Shown here piece by piece: positions 25,340-38,932 of a DNA stretch of 64,000 bases. Under the pieces are notes generated by a model that was given only the letters and a program-made list of their open reading frames with translations, ran no database searches and was not told the DNA's origin. The stretch comes from Beaufortia kweichowensis (lineage: Eukaryota; Chordata; Actinopteri; Cypriniformes; Gastromyzontidae). The position numbers were made by a program, and so were the translations under genes. The stretch is from the NCBI GenBank assembly GCA_019155185.1, contig CM032800.1:11848001-11912000 (forward strand), given 5' to 3'. Position 1 is the first letter of the stretch, and every line of letters begins with the position of its first letter.

Positions 25340-27375
25340 AATCACACATTGGCTTGTATTAAAACATTTATTGAGAGTATGTACACTGACAAATAGTTGG
25401 TTTTGAAGACATATGAAATGGACAATTTATTTGCAATTATACTGTGCATAAAAAACAGTTTGTATGTGACATGTATCCAAAACATATCAGTTCAGGAAAA
25501 AGATAAATAAACAATGCTAAAATAACGCTAAAACCTTACACTTTTGGCAAAGTGCTGTATTATTCCAGTAAACGTAAAATCAACCAAAGCACATTCTAAA
25601 CATTAGCAATGCAATGCCACAGAAAAAATCTTCACACATTAAACAAAGAAAACGTTTTGCTACATTTGTGTAAAAAGTTGAGAGAGCAAGTGGCTCACAG
25701 AGACAAGATAATCCTCTGTGCATAGTCTATTACATTTGTTTGTGTCCCTTTGGACAAATTTCAAGTTCTTCACGGATGCATTGTCATACTGTTCACCTGG
25801 AAGGCACATGATCCCCAAATGCAATTCAAGGCAAAATAAATCCGTTATGAATACCAAACATCCGGCATCTACTGACACAGAGAAGTAAGGCCTCTCTTGT
25901 ATTACTTATGGAAAATGAATAGACATTAAATCCCTTCCATTCCCTTTATCCACAAAGTAAATGTCAGAAAATGCATTGTACTAGTCAACACAGACTGCGG
26001 CGATTAAAGAAAAACGGTTAATTACCCTTATGGGCAGCACAGTCTTTGTATGTCCTCATACACACTGATAGTCAAATGTTTTCCTTGAGTTGCACATGCA
26101 TGTTATTTGCATTCTGCTGAATGTCAGCATTACTGAATTCAGTTTCATTCATTTAGGGGAAACATTTACCTTGGCAGTGTCACCAGAACACCAGGTCTCA
26201 CGTGATAAAGGAATAAAGAATGACAAACATAACGTACGACAAGTTTGTTGCTACTTTAAATATTTCGTTCAGCAAATACAACTTGTAACTAGTCAAATAA
26301 AACATTATAAAGGCATACAACACAAAGTGTCACTACACTGAGAATAAAAAATTAAAACGCTAACAGTTTCACTCCGTCGTCATAGGTTTTAACAGTCAGT
26401 TAAGAGAGAGAGAGAGTTTCACAGTCCGCGGATGAGCAACATTTCACTTTCATTCAAATCGTGAGACACACGTTTTTGTTAAACATTTACATGAATTACA
26501 AATATTTCCACAAGGTAACATACACATCAACAAAGTTAGAGGTTTTCCAGTATGTACAAAGACAATTTATCTGCAATTTTAATCTGCATTTTAGCAAAGG
26601 TGAACGGTGATGACCCTGAGACATGTACTGCAGATATAAAGCAATCGTGAAAAATAACATTACAACACTTGATTTTATTTTTTCATTTGTTTTTCGTCTG
26701 TTGGAAAACTAGCACTACACAGTCATACATCAAATCAGTCACTAAACTTGCTGCTTACATACATATCGATGCAGATAACATACACTCTTATCAACTTCAT
26801 ACTGATATGTAATATATTCTATATTTTTTTCGTTTGAAAATATTTGATTTTTTTAAATATATTTTACATATTTTAAAATCTACTACGGAAACAAGGCTTT
26901 TAGTGAGTATATTTAACCAAAAATTTTTTTTACAAAGAAACAACAAAATAAAAAGGAAGAAAGCACTGTTCTAGAAACAGGCAGGTTCCTTCCGAACCAG
27001 AAAGTGCTGCTAACACTTCAGTCACTAATGTGAACTCAGTATGGCTTTAAAGTAACACACCGTCTGTGAAGCAGGGAAGAGATATTGAAAGGCAACAAAC
27101 GTGTATAGCTGCCTGCACTAAAACACCACGTTCGGTCTAACAACTAAGGGAAGCGCCTGTGACGGCAGAAGAACACAAATCAACCCTCACGACACATAAG
27201 ACTGTGAAAGATATTCAGACAGGAAACGTGTGATGCAGACAAATACAGATTGAGAGGAACCTGCCGTGAAGTAAAGTGACCTATGGCATTGATTCTAAAG
27301 GACTCCATTCCTTCTGGTGAAAGACTGATTCTCCCAGCGTGGAGGGGAGGACGGGGGAGTGCGGTGGGGACCATT
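25340..27375 (-). other. tp53inp1: tp53inp1 3' untranslated region
   Basis: About 2 kb without a supported reading frame follows the stop codon. On the minus strand an AATAAA lies at 25367-25372 followed by a short T/A-rich stretch, giving a plausible transcript end near 25.35 kb. The region is AT-rich with several ATTTA pentamers, in keeping with an unstable stress-response mRNA. The exact end is not fixed by the sequence alone. Confidence 0.55.
26404..26417. repeat. Short (GA)n tract in tp53inp1 3' UTR
   Basis: AGAGAGAGAGAG run; simple repeat only. Confidence 0.6.
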
Positions 27376-30108
27376 TCAGTAGTTGTACTGCCTCTGTCCC
27401 GGCTGGTGAACGTAGCCTCCGGTGGCTTTAGCCTGTCTGGCACCGCCATCGCGCAGCAGGTTGAGGCGACGGAGGGCATTGCGGGACAGTTGCTGACGCT
27501 CGACGTTTTCTCGGATGCGCTGGGCCAGGCGGACGTTCTTGGTCTGCTCCAGGAAACCTGCGTGGGCAGCAACCAGGGCGGCTGCGTAGCAGCCAGAGGG
27601 GCGACTCGGTCTGCGCTGAACTTCAGATCTGCAAAACCAAACAGAAGATTGTTGTATTCAATTGTAATTCACTCGAATTCTGTTTACGAGATGTTCGTTT
27701 TTAAAGCAAATCACTTACAGGGTTTGTTTACTCAAGCATGTTTCATAGCTTTAGGCAGTGAACCTATTTTTATGGTAATTTACTGCACACTATAAAGAAA
27801 ATATGTGTTTCTCTACCTTATAATCGACTGCTCATGGATGCTGTCCTTAGCAGGGCGTTGGCGCGGACTGTGAACGGCATAAACGGACATGCTGGGGTGC
27901 TCGATCAGTAGGTTCTCCAGAGGACTGGTCTCCAGCAGAACTGGAGCTCTGCCTCCAGCCATGAAACACGGTGGGGGTAATAAACCAGCTCTCTTCCAGC
28001 CCACACGCTGCCTCTAGACGCGTGAAGCCGTTGTCCTCCACGTCAGTGTCTGCCGAGTCCAGAGAGGAGCAGGAGGAGCAGCGCACGGGAGCATCCGGGG
28101 GGACGACATCATCAGAGCACACCTCCACCAGATCATCTTCACATGCACTGGAGCAGGCCTTCGCTGCAGAGACAGAATATAGAGGTATATTATTATTAAT
28201 TAAATTATTAATTATTATGTTAATTTGATTTAATCAAACCCTGAGTATTAATTTTATTAGCTGTGGACACTTTATAGTGTGCTGTTAATTTTCTTACAAC
28301 TTCGCTCAGCAGTTGATTAAAACGGTCCAAAAATAAACAGTAATTCATTAATATCTTCATCATTTAATGCAGAAGTCATCTGAACACAGGATGGTTAGGA
28401 GAAATCAATATAGTTTGATCAAGAAACCATGCGAAAAGAAAAACCATCCACTGGTTCTATTGAAAATGAGTCATGTGTGTAGACAGACAAACCCTGAGAG
28501 TAAATATTTTGTCCACAGTTCACTTCTATTTGTGCTCTTCATGGCTGCTGGCAGGTAATCAAAAATGCTGGCTTTTTGGGCAGAGCCTTTAAAGTGTTAC
28601 ACATTCACTGGCCTCTAGGAGGTAGTACAACAAAACAAAAATGGGTTCAATATCCATAATGGATATTCTACCAGTGGACTTTGGGTGCCATAAATATTCA
28701 GAAAAGCGTTTGATGAATATTGTTTTACTTTGGTCAGTAAATGATTTTTACTTTTTATTGGCTGCATCCTTGCTTAAATTGACCATAAACACTGATCAAA
28801 TGCAGCACGTGTGTCAAAATGCTACTTTACAGTACAAATATTGAGATCATAACAGCTTTGTATTTACATTTGAAGTTATATAAAGCATCCTAGTCACTAA
28901 ACAAGTTCCACACCCACAGCACCAATGTTATGATCCACACAGAACTTCCTCTAGACAGAGCCACACCTTGTTTATCTGCAGTTTTGCATGTCGCCAAATG
29001 ACATCAAACATGTTCTCAAGGCTCTTAACCCTCTTACTGAACTCTACAATGTCCCTTACAAGCCAGTTAACCTCTAATCCTCTCAACATTACGGGAACAA
29101 CCGCTGTTGTATCACCTTAGATATTTCTATACAGCTAAATGCATGAATAACAAGAGAAATGTCATTCTCTCCCTCACTGTCTACCTTAGCCTTCAAGCAA
29201 TGATTAATGTTTAAGACCTGAGTCCAAGACCTACTCATGCTACGGTAATTTAATCTGTCCTATTTTTATAGCAGACCTCATCGCAAACACTTTTGTCTGT
29301 CACGTTAAAAGCCTTGTTGCCCATAAACGTGCATGTCTATCAGCTAGAGGAGAACTGGTCCAACCAGATTCCATTTCCACCTAAAATATTCACACATATG
29401 TACAACATGTGAAGGGGCTGTACAGATAAAAGAGCCTCTATACAGAAAGCCAGATTAATTTCACATGTGCAAAAACACATGGAGCATTTTCATGTAAATT
29501 CTTATGTGAAACCCATAAAAAACATGTAAAATTCATGTGATTCGTCTGTAAGTAGGAAAACACCTTATGACAGGCATTATTTCTGTGCTTGGTGTTATTG
29601 AAACACCGTCATGTCTATAATGTGGCTTCAGCAGATCAGATCAGCTGAGGTTTGCTGAGGTCATCTTAGCCATAATGGGTGATTTGTAGGCCCAGAAAAA
29701 AAATCATAATTTATTTATGAATTACTTTTTTTGCATTTTCTATTATGTGGAATGGATATAATCATGGTTAACTGTGTTAAACCGTTATGAGATTACAAAA
29801 TTCTTATCAATAGTTAATAAACTTTGTATTGATTCAGTGAAAAGGTCATGTTTTTCTAATGCAAACTAAACCTGTTGATAGCTCGCAGTAAGGTAATACA
29901 GATTTTTGCTTTTGCTTAGTGTAAAGAGCAGTACATAAAATTAATTTTTCTGAATTTTCTAGGTACAAAAAAGACCTAGATAATCACCTAGATAATCAAC
30001 CAGGATCCATTCATCATCCTCCTCCTTCTCATTGAAGTCTGGATCTGCAGAACATCCGCTGCCCTCCAAGGAGTCTCCAAACAAGACACTGGTGAACCTC
30101 TGGAACAT
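27376..30108 (-). CDS. tp53inp1: Tumor protein p53-inducible nuclear protein 1 (coding frame broken by one surplus base)
   Basis: Stress-induced protein that moves between nucleus and autophagosomes and enhances p53 output. Coding pieces: 29988-30108, 27817-28163 and 27376-27628. The start MFQRFTSVLFGDS resembles human MFQRLNKMFVGEV. The LC3-interacting motif is DDEWILVDYL. The second piece carries LEESWFITP and ETSPLENLLIEHPSMSVYAV, hallmark family blocks. The C-terminal exon reads LEQTKNVRLAQRI...QRQYNY and stops. The three pieces total 721 nt, one more than a multiple of three. EESWFITP and the following PPCFMAGG lie in different frames, meeting at a C run (G run on the plus strand, 27973-27977). 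Without one base the protein would be 239 residues (human 240). This is either a sequencing/assembly slip or a real null allele; all other features look intact, so I favour the slip. Confidence 0.93.
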
Positions 30109-30308
30109 TGTGGTGTCCGGGCGAGAGGAGCGAGGCTGGACAGTCCTGCTGGCAGTAGGCGAAGGCCAGGCTCTTTGGTCATCAGCTGCAAGAGCTGTTC
30201 ACTGAGATCTTGATAAAGGTGCTGAAGTGCATTAGTTACTCCTTCTCAGCTGAGGAACACCTGATGAAGTTCAGCCATAGCTCTTGGTGATTGTGCAAAA
30301 ACAAAGGC

Positions 30309-32226
30309 CCTGGAGGACGAGAGAACAGAACGTTGAATCACTGACAATGACTGAATCAAACAAATAATCATCTCATTTCATCAGGCATTTGCAGATAAAA
30401 GTGGGTGTGAAGTATACTATGTTGTTTGGGATGTGCTGACACACAATTCAGACAAACAAAGGATATTTGATATTTTAGTCAAGAACCCAAAGATGTAAAA
30501 TGAAGAAACAATAATAAAAAAATATGTGTTTAGGCCAAATTTGTGACCTTGATATGTCATGTTAGCTACACTAAAAAGGTATTTGGTCCATTGGAGAACT
30601 CAAGAACATTCCTAAATTATGAATCATCAGGTTTTACACATACTGGAGTCCATACTAGCTCAAACACATACTGGCATTAAATAAAAAAGATGATGAAATA
30701 CTAATAAAATTTGTTTCCTGAAGACCAGCTAAAACATACAGTAGCAATCTAATATGTCATCGGTACTGCTTGTGTTTCTCACCCCAAAGCTGATGCCTAT
30801 GAAAGCTGATCTTTGAACAGATACCCCCCCACCTCATTCAGGACATGACACATAAGGGTACCCTTATCTATTGTTTTCACTGTGCCAACAAAGAGAAACA
30901 GCTGTGAAATGAAGGACTACAAGCTGTTATTACCTCTCTGCTTCATTAAAACAAGACAACCTATTCATACTCCCTTCCACCTGCTTAAAGCAACATACTT
31001 AGCTGGTATATTTGGGAGGCATACAAAGGGGTCACCTACAGAAAGAACACATCAGAACCCCAAAAATAGACCACAGATCCTTTTGTCCATACCTAAATAA
31101 ACTTTAATGAAAATTACATTATGTATCAACCTTGTCTTAAATGGTTTTCGGTGTCCTCAAGAAAAACAGACCCAAATGAGATGCTGGGTATATAGACTGT
31201 AGAGCTATGAAATTAATGTGGATAGCAAATGGTATTAGAAGAAACTGATAATGCTTGTTTCATATATAGGTCTCTGACTCTTTCTTTCAGCATCTTGGCA
31301 AACCTGATTTAGTGATACCATTAAAATATAGAAACATGTAAGATTGCTGTTTTTCTCGGGAGAATTTTCTAGGAAGCTGGAGATCAAGGCAAAAGCCTCC
31401 ATTTGCTCTCCATGTAATGTCATTGTTGTCTTGTTGAAACAAATGAGATGCAAAAGAAACCGAATTTCAAATCTTCATAGATGCTTTGAAGCATAATTAT
31501 AAAGACAAAAGAAAATCGATATTGCATGATGTCATGTAATGTCATCAATGCATTAATATCAGGAATGGTTCACCTAATGTGTAGACCAGATCTACTATAA
31601 GGCATACGACGGGAGGAGGTATTTTAATGACTTTGATACAATAAAATAATTTATGCTGATGACACGCCAATAAACATATAAAGGCCGAGGTGAATAACAG
31701 AATTTAAGCGAAATATAGCCTACATATTTAGTATTTGCAAAAGCTGTTCCGCAATAGAGGGATTAGATTTATAGCATCGATCGTAGGCCGACCATTTTGC
31801 GTCTAATTTAGATACAGATATATCAGTATCTGATGAACACCGATATATTATATTATGCACAAATACATATAAATAAATATCTTAAACAAATACGAAATAT
31901 AGCCTATAGAAAATAGTATAAAAACTGACTGAATGCAGCAAAGCAAGACAAGACGCACATCGTGAACACAATAATGAAAATTAATGAAATCGGATAACCC
32001 CCTTTTAACTAGTAATTTATTAAACGATTAAGAGATGTGTTTTTAAAATACAGCACTGTGAAACAATGTAACGCATCATCAACACAAACATCAGCAGTAA
32101 TGCACGGTGGAAACATGCATCATTCCGATCAACACAATTTGTACAGGTGTGAAAATGTTTAACAGCTGTATTTGTATAATCGTATATGATGTTTCTAGAC
32201 CTGTACACACCGAGAAAGAGAGAGAA

Positions 32227-32264
<38 letters not shown>

Positions 32265-33060
32265 CTGGCCTAGGGACGGATGAGTGAAACCCTACACCCA
32301 CCGACAGGGCGGACCTCAAACCCAAACGCTTAAACTGGCACTGCTGCTGAACAAAGCTTAATCCGTAAAATCTAAACATGCTTAAATTGCAGAAACAATA
32401 AACACATATCACATCGCCATGCATGCACATATCAAGTCAATTGCAATGAAGACACGCGTAATTTTACGAAGGATGCACCCAAATGCATATTTTTGTCTTA
32501 TTTTTAATCATTATACTTTTGTTTAAATTCACGTTTCTTCTCACAACCTCATTTGATTGTTTTGTTAAAGTATGTCTGGTATGTTCTGAGGCCCACGAGC
32601 GTTTCAATAATGTAATTAAACGAAGTGTCAGTCGATCAACAACAAAGAGCTTTAAACTCACCTGCGGCAAAAAGTAATGTAAACAGGAAGAGAGAGCGGA
32701 GTTCAAAAACAAAAGCAAATCGCTCCAAGTGTTTGAGGTAGATGATTTGTCGTGGTGAATATAAAAATATATAAATACAATTCTTCTCGGAAGAAATTAA
32801 AAGTTTGTGGACCCTTTATTTCGGAGTTTCGCAGTCGGTTCTTTCTTGCTTCTTCTCCGAGGTCTCAACTGCTCCCTTTGTTATTGTTGTGGAAAATTAA
32901 CAGCTGATCGGGCGTTACGTAGCTGAGGACGGCCCACGGGCCGGGCTTGCGCGGACACTGTCAGCCAATGAAATGCCGTCCCTGACTGTGACTGACTGTC
33001 ACCAACGCACGTGATCTCGTCCCGGGAAAGGCAAGACCGGGCAGAGCTTTCCATGTTAAG
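30309..33060 (-). promoter_or_regulatory. tp53inp1: tp53inp1 5' untranslated exon 1, intron 1 and promoter region
   Basis: A candidate acceptor after a CCTCCAG run gives a second exon from 30309 down to the ATG. A non-coding first exon would end at the donor GCAG|GTGAGT at 32662 and start around 32.87 kb. Upstream, 32,880-33,060 is GC-rich relative to its surroundings, with CCAAT at 32965-32969 and a CACGTG at 33008-33013. I looked for a p53 decamer pair here and did not see a convincing one. Exon 1 limits are inferred from splice signals and composition only. The 2.35-kb intron holds a GA microsatellite and otherwise AT-rich sequence with nothing recognisable. Confidence 0.55.
32214..32264. 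repeat. (GA)n microsatellite in tp53inp1 intron 1
   Basis: About 50 bp of GA repeats with interspersed GAAA. Read on the minus strand it is a CT-rich tract. Confidence 0.9.
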
Positions 33061-36000
33061 GAGTGTCACGTCATATTACGAAGTTATAAAAAGTTTGGTA
33101 GTGTTAACTTATTATTTATTTTGTATTTTTAATAGATTTATTTGTTTAATAAATAATAATAAATATGATAAACAATAATACAAATAACAGATTATTATAA
33201 TTTAACATGGGACATAATAAATCTATGTACTTAGAACACAATACAACAAAAAAATGTCTGGGTTTTCTCATCTTTAACCAGTGTTACAACGTTTTCATGT
33301 CTCCCATATTTAAATCATAGTAGTTAGACTGTCATTTTTACAAAACAAACTTAGACAGAGTAATGTGCACACCTGACACAAAGTGACAAGTAAGCAAAGT
33401 AAGTTTATTTTAGTAAATACAAATTGGAACGTAAAATATATTAAAATATGAGAAAAGAGAATGCAGAGTGATTTGACAGACAGGAAATAAACTCACTATG
33501 CAAATTTGCCAGCAGTAGGCCTACATTGGGACTGACAGAATCAGAATCAAGTATTTCAGAGTGTAGTAAAGTAAAAACCAAAAGAGTGAAATCCTTCCTA
33601 TTGAGGATGTAGGTCACCAGATTTTGGGAACAAAGCACTCCACCCCCCTTAGCTCCACACAGATAAATGTATTTGAGAACCTTGATTTGGTAAGCGAGGC
33701 CTGGTCTAAGATTTAGAAACAGCCAATTTCTAAAACCAGTAAGTCTGCATGTGTAATGTCACAGATTTGTCGTTCAGCAGATTTTGCATCATCTATAATA
33801 TTCAATATGATTCATCTGTTCATCTGTCCGGTCATCTATCATTTATACAAGAGACCGAAAGATACTTTATCATCAATGTACCTTAATAGATTAAACACAA
33901 ACTAATCAGCATGTAACCCTGTTATAACTTTTTGGACTGTTATAAAAAACCAATGTTTTTATTGTTATTTTCTTTGCTCGACTCTGTATGGCATTGGGCA
34001 GTTTTTATTGTCAAGGGATTTTTGGTTTAGTGTTGTAATAAATTGTTATAAAAAATAGACCTATGTTATATTTACAAAATATATTGTCAAAAATATAAAT
34101 AATAAAATAATATATAAATATTGTAATATATATTTGTGTATGTATAAAAATAATTCATCAGAAGGTACTTGTGAACTCAGTTGGAAATAAGACCAGAGTA
34201 TGATTATCAATTCTTGGATCCCTTTTACTATTTCTATTTCTGTCCATTTTTCATTGTCTCAGGGATGGTCACTCCTGTGTACAGTGGGGATGCAGTCTTC
34301 CTGCTGGATAAATATGTCTCTCAATGTGTATTTTCCTACTATAAGATGATTGTGTGTGATATGTTTTTCCTCTGTTTCTGGACTTTTCCTTTATTTACCC
34401 TTCAAAACAAGGCCACACCTGCTCACTGTAACTAAACCATGAAGATAAGCTATAACCCACCCTGACCTCCACAGGCCTTGTCTCAAATGTTATATCAGCC
34501 GTCTCGGACATGTCATTTCCCTGACTGACTAAAATGGGTCAATAACGGAGTTTGTTTTCTGTTTGGAAATCGTGGCAGGTTTTAAAAAAATCTCTACTGA
34601 TCGGTTTTGGTAAATTGCTTGTTACATTAAATATGATTATTTACTTAACATGAATCATGTTTAATCTTGTATTTTTGGAACATCGAATGAAGGTTATTTT
34701 TCAAAAATCTCTTTAAAACAATCAAACACAGACCAAACTTCACAATTCTCATCCAAATCTTACCTCAGGACATCATGATCTGAAGTGTGAACTGATTCTT
34801 ATCAAAGAGAACAATAACAGAACATATTGTCCATTATGATTCCACAACAATCCCGACGTAACACATTACGAACCTCGCTGTATACTGCAAAGATGTCCAC
34901 TGCTGATGTTGATGTGATGTAATTCTGTTAATTATTACACGTATACAACAAATGTTTACAACAACCTTGTTGTGTAATAGGCCGCAGCAGGGTAACAAGC
35001 ACATTTTAATGCCAATGTGATTCCAGTGATTCTTATTACTTTAAAATTGACTTTTTCAGTGAAGGCCAAATTTTTTACAAGTAAAAATACTTTTATCTTT
35101 TATTCCTGCTATAATTTGTTTTAATTTTCTTATAAATCTATCAGTATAACATTTTAGGTGAAATGCTAAATTTAAAAATATAACATGAATTTTTTAATTT
35201 CTTTAGTAGTTGAATTTCTTTAATGCGGCATGAACTCCACATTTGTTCAAGATGTTGTATGAGAATATTTGTAAAAGCATGTTATGTGTCTCAATGGAAG
35301 CAAGAAAATTTTACCTTTTAAGGAGTTAATATGGTCAATGACACATATTTGCTTATGTCTGATTAGGGACCGTAGTGTAAAATAGTAAACAAGTCGACCT
35401 AGACTACTTAAACAAAAGTTCGTTGATGATAAGCATAGTTTGTTCTGGCCACAGTGTGTTTTGTGTGGTGAATTATTTGCTTAATAAATGAAGTAATGCA
35501 CTAAGAAATTAGAAGCTTGGCTCTCTTTTGATACTTGAATACATATAGAGAACTGTATTAGAGTAAAGAGAGATCAGGAGGACAGAAGCTCATAGTGTGA
35601 CATCTGGACACAGGATTGCATCAGGCAAAGACAACAATGAGGTATAGGCTTGTGTAGAGATGAGGTAGGCTTGTGTATGAGTCATCAGGCATTACATCCT
35701 CTCAGTCAGAACTACAGGTTTTGCGGCGGTGAGGCGGTCTGTTGTTTTTAAGACGGCATCAATACTGAAGCTTTAAAAAACACAGTTAAGAACACAAGAA
35801 TGTTGTAGGAATCTTGTTTTTGTAAATATTTGTCTACATACCAGAGGTCTTCAAATTTGTAGAAAAAGTAAGTCACACCACAGTGTTTGAAAATGAGGCT
35901 TAAAAACTAATAAAAATACTTCATTATTATTAGCAGTAGTAGTTTTATATTACACATTTTTAAACAGGCTTTATATAAAGTTACTTTTACTGGGCCAGGT

Positions 36001-38932
36001 TAATATAGATGTATGAATAGCAAAAGATAATCAAAGATAAATAAAGATCATAAAAAGAGCTAAAATATAAACTTATTGATGGTAATATACATACATTGTA
36101 TATACAATATCTTTTTCACATTCTCTTCTCAATCCAATTGATCAGATTTTTTCTCATCTGGCCCCTATTAATAATGAATGATTGACAACAATTAATGTTT
36201 TATTTGGCACATTGTATTAGTTTGATCTGGCATAGCAAATATTATTCACAAACTTACATCAGAATTAAGTATAAAACATAATAGAAGCACAAATATATAA
36301 TCTGTTTAATAGCTCTGTTAAACAACCCCACAGGATTTAATGTAACCAAACCCAACTTTTGATTAACAACCACTTTTCAAACACAGTGAAAATCTAACAC
36401 CACCAAAGAAACACTCATCCTCAGGAACCATCTGTTCTGTTGAACACGCCTTTCCTATTGAACACACCTTACATTTTTCTTGAAAAAGGACACACCTTTC
36501 ATTTCCAGTGTATGCAACGACACCCAAAAAATGTTTTAGCTAGAAATGACCTTTGGAGTCATAACAAAATGCATCATCCATTTTGGTCATAAACAACTGT
36601 GGCATGCACAGCATGATCCAAACCGTACAATAACTATAATAATAATAATGATCATAATTATCTTTTAATTAAGCTATACGAATAGATACACAATATGATT
36701 CACTGACCCATTGTGACCCATTTTAAAATGTATTTTGTATTGCAGGGTTGTCAGTAGAAAATCTGGCATGTAAAGAAATGCACGTTGTCTTCTACATTCA
36801 TTATGACTGTGGATGAAACCAGGAACATAAGAGGCACACTACACATACTTCACAACTGACCGGAGTGAAATTTATCCTGGTTCCTTATTTATGAGGATAG
36901 GGTGATGTTCTGGTTGGCAGGTCAAGCACGCATGCAGATACTTACAGTAGTTGTAAGAGACCTCAATGTCAAGCCAACCTGACAACAAGCACATGAACTG
37001 AATTTGAGAGATCCATAAGAAAAAAAAACACTTAGATACATAATTATCATAATAGCCACACTAAATTAATGCAAAACAATTGTAAAGCAGACATCCAAAT
37101 GTACATTTCTGCCTGTCGTACAACAAAAGGAACACAAAAAATCAATTGCTTAAAATGAGCAGTGACATAACCTCCACCACACTTATTAGCATCAGAGACG
37201 GACCGAGGCGAAGAAGCACCCTCTCTAACCCCCGCAGCATCTGCTTGCTTGATTAGATTGAAATCAAAAACTACATCAAAAACCTGGATTGAAGTCTTTG
37301 TCCCTGGCTGCTTTACACAGGGTAATCAGCAAGAGGTCATTCGCAGAAGATCATATGCAAAGCAGGCAGTGAGCCAGGTGAAAGTTAATAAACAGTCAAA
37401 TGTATCAAGTTGCAGACAAACACCTTTTGTTATGTCTCCAATATAACTTAGAAACCAAAAACAGCCATGGTGAATCTCATGCTCAAGTTGCATTTCACAC
37501 CAAAAAAGAAAAAGAAAAACAACCCACTTTGTACAAAGAAAATGAAATGCTATTTTTTAATCTTATTTATATTGTAACCCAAAACCTTTTTTTGAATTAG
37601 CACACATTTAAGCTATTATAACCAAAACTACCACTAATCTTAAAATACTTTTTGAATTACAGGACTAGGAATTTGGGGTGCTTGATTGTTAATCTTCATG
37701 GTGCAAAAATTGTTAAACATTACTTTTAAGGTTTTTCTTTTTTTATATTAATTTTCTGGGATAATGAAATATGACTTGCATGCTTTATGTCCTGACATTT
37801 TACTCCACCCGCCTATATATAATTATTCACAAAACCTTTAAACTTTTCAAACCACAGAGACGAGCCAAAAATCTTGTTGATGTTCAACAGGAAACAGCGG
37901 GTGAAAGAACTCTAAAACTGTCTCAGATTAATGTTCCTCTTCCATAGGATGTGTCATGTTTCAGAGCTAAAACAGAACCTAACACTTTCACTCAAATCCT
38001 ATCTCAAAATCATTGCTTTAAAACTGATTTACAGAGTAACAGTGAAGAAACGTCTTTTACTTACTGCATAAAACAATCCAGGCCTGGATTTTTTACAATG
38101 GCTGATTTAAAGTGCCTGGGTCAACATGCAAATCAGTGCATCATGATAAGACAGGCAGAGGCAATACGGAAAGAAAAGTTCTGATGACAATATGAACTGA
38201 ATGACCCCTGGTGCAAAAAGGAAAAAAAGTTCAATAAAAATGTTTCAAAATAGCAGTTTGGCAAGTTCCTACAGGAAAGATTTTGTCAATAAATGGGTTC
38301 ATAGTTCAAAACGTGTCTGTTCCTATGGCAACACAAGGGACAACTGGACCATTTGCTTTGGACCATAAAAAGGCTTTGTGGTGATATTGCTATTTATCTT
38401 GCTTTTCCACGCCTGAGGACCAATATGAAAGGTTTTACTGAGGTCAGTGATATAATACTTTAAACATGGTATGAAACGTGAATGATGTTACATAAGAAAC
38501 CAATTCTTATATCATTACCAGCGCAAAGTACAAAGACCAAGCAAACAATGTCGAAAATTCAGTCACAACCAGGGTGCTTGGCTACAAGAAATCACTGTGC
38601 AGTCGAGCGGACAGCTGTTTGGATTATAACGTCCATTTCATTGTCCCTCGTTTTCAGTTTAGATGGTCCCTATTCAACCAAGATGATGGGCTTCCAACAG
38701 CTCATCGATTCAAAGCAAGAACAAACAAACTCTTTTTTCTCCTCCCCTAAAAGAAAAAGTGTTTGTGCTAATGTAGATGAGGCCTGTGACACATAGCCCA
38801 CTTCTCTCTGCCAGCCAGTGTCTTTAAAGTGTCCACTCAGCCAGCTGCACTTATTGAGGCACAGTTTCTCTTTGGCCTCGGGTGTTTGGCACAATCGTGT
38901 GAACCCGTGCGCACATTCGCAACACGCTCGCA
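33061..38932. other. Intergenic between tp53inp1 promoter and nagpa 3' end
   Basis: About 5.9 kb of AT-rich DNA. No splice-supported exon or RNA gene was found. The right end presumably carries the nagpa 3' UTR; I could not place its poly(A) signal. Several frames of 60-80 codons exist (for example 34181-34435 and 37951-38184) but show no family resemblance or neighbouring splice signals. Confidence 0.45.

Noticed and set aside
27283..27795. 170-codon open frame on the plus strand
   Set aside because: Antisense shadow of the last tp53inp1 exon, running on into intron.
27376..30108. tp53inp1 as a processed or decayed pseudogene
   Set aside because: Introns, splice sites, promoter and all conserved blocks are present; a single surplus base in a homopolymer is better explained as an error or rare allele.
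33008..33060. p53 response element in the tp53inp1 promoter
   Set aside because: Words around GGGCAGAGC and AACATGGAAA do not fit the RRRCWWGYYY half-site pair.
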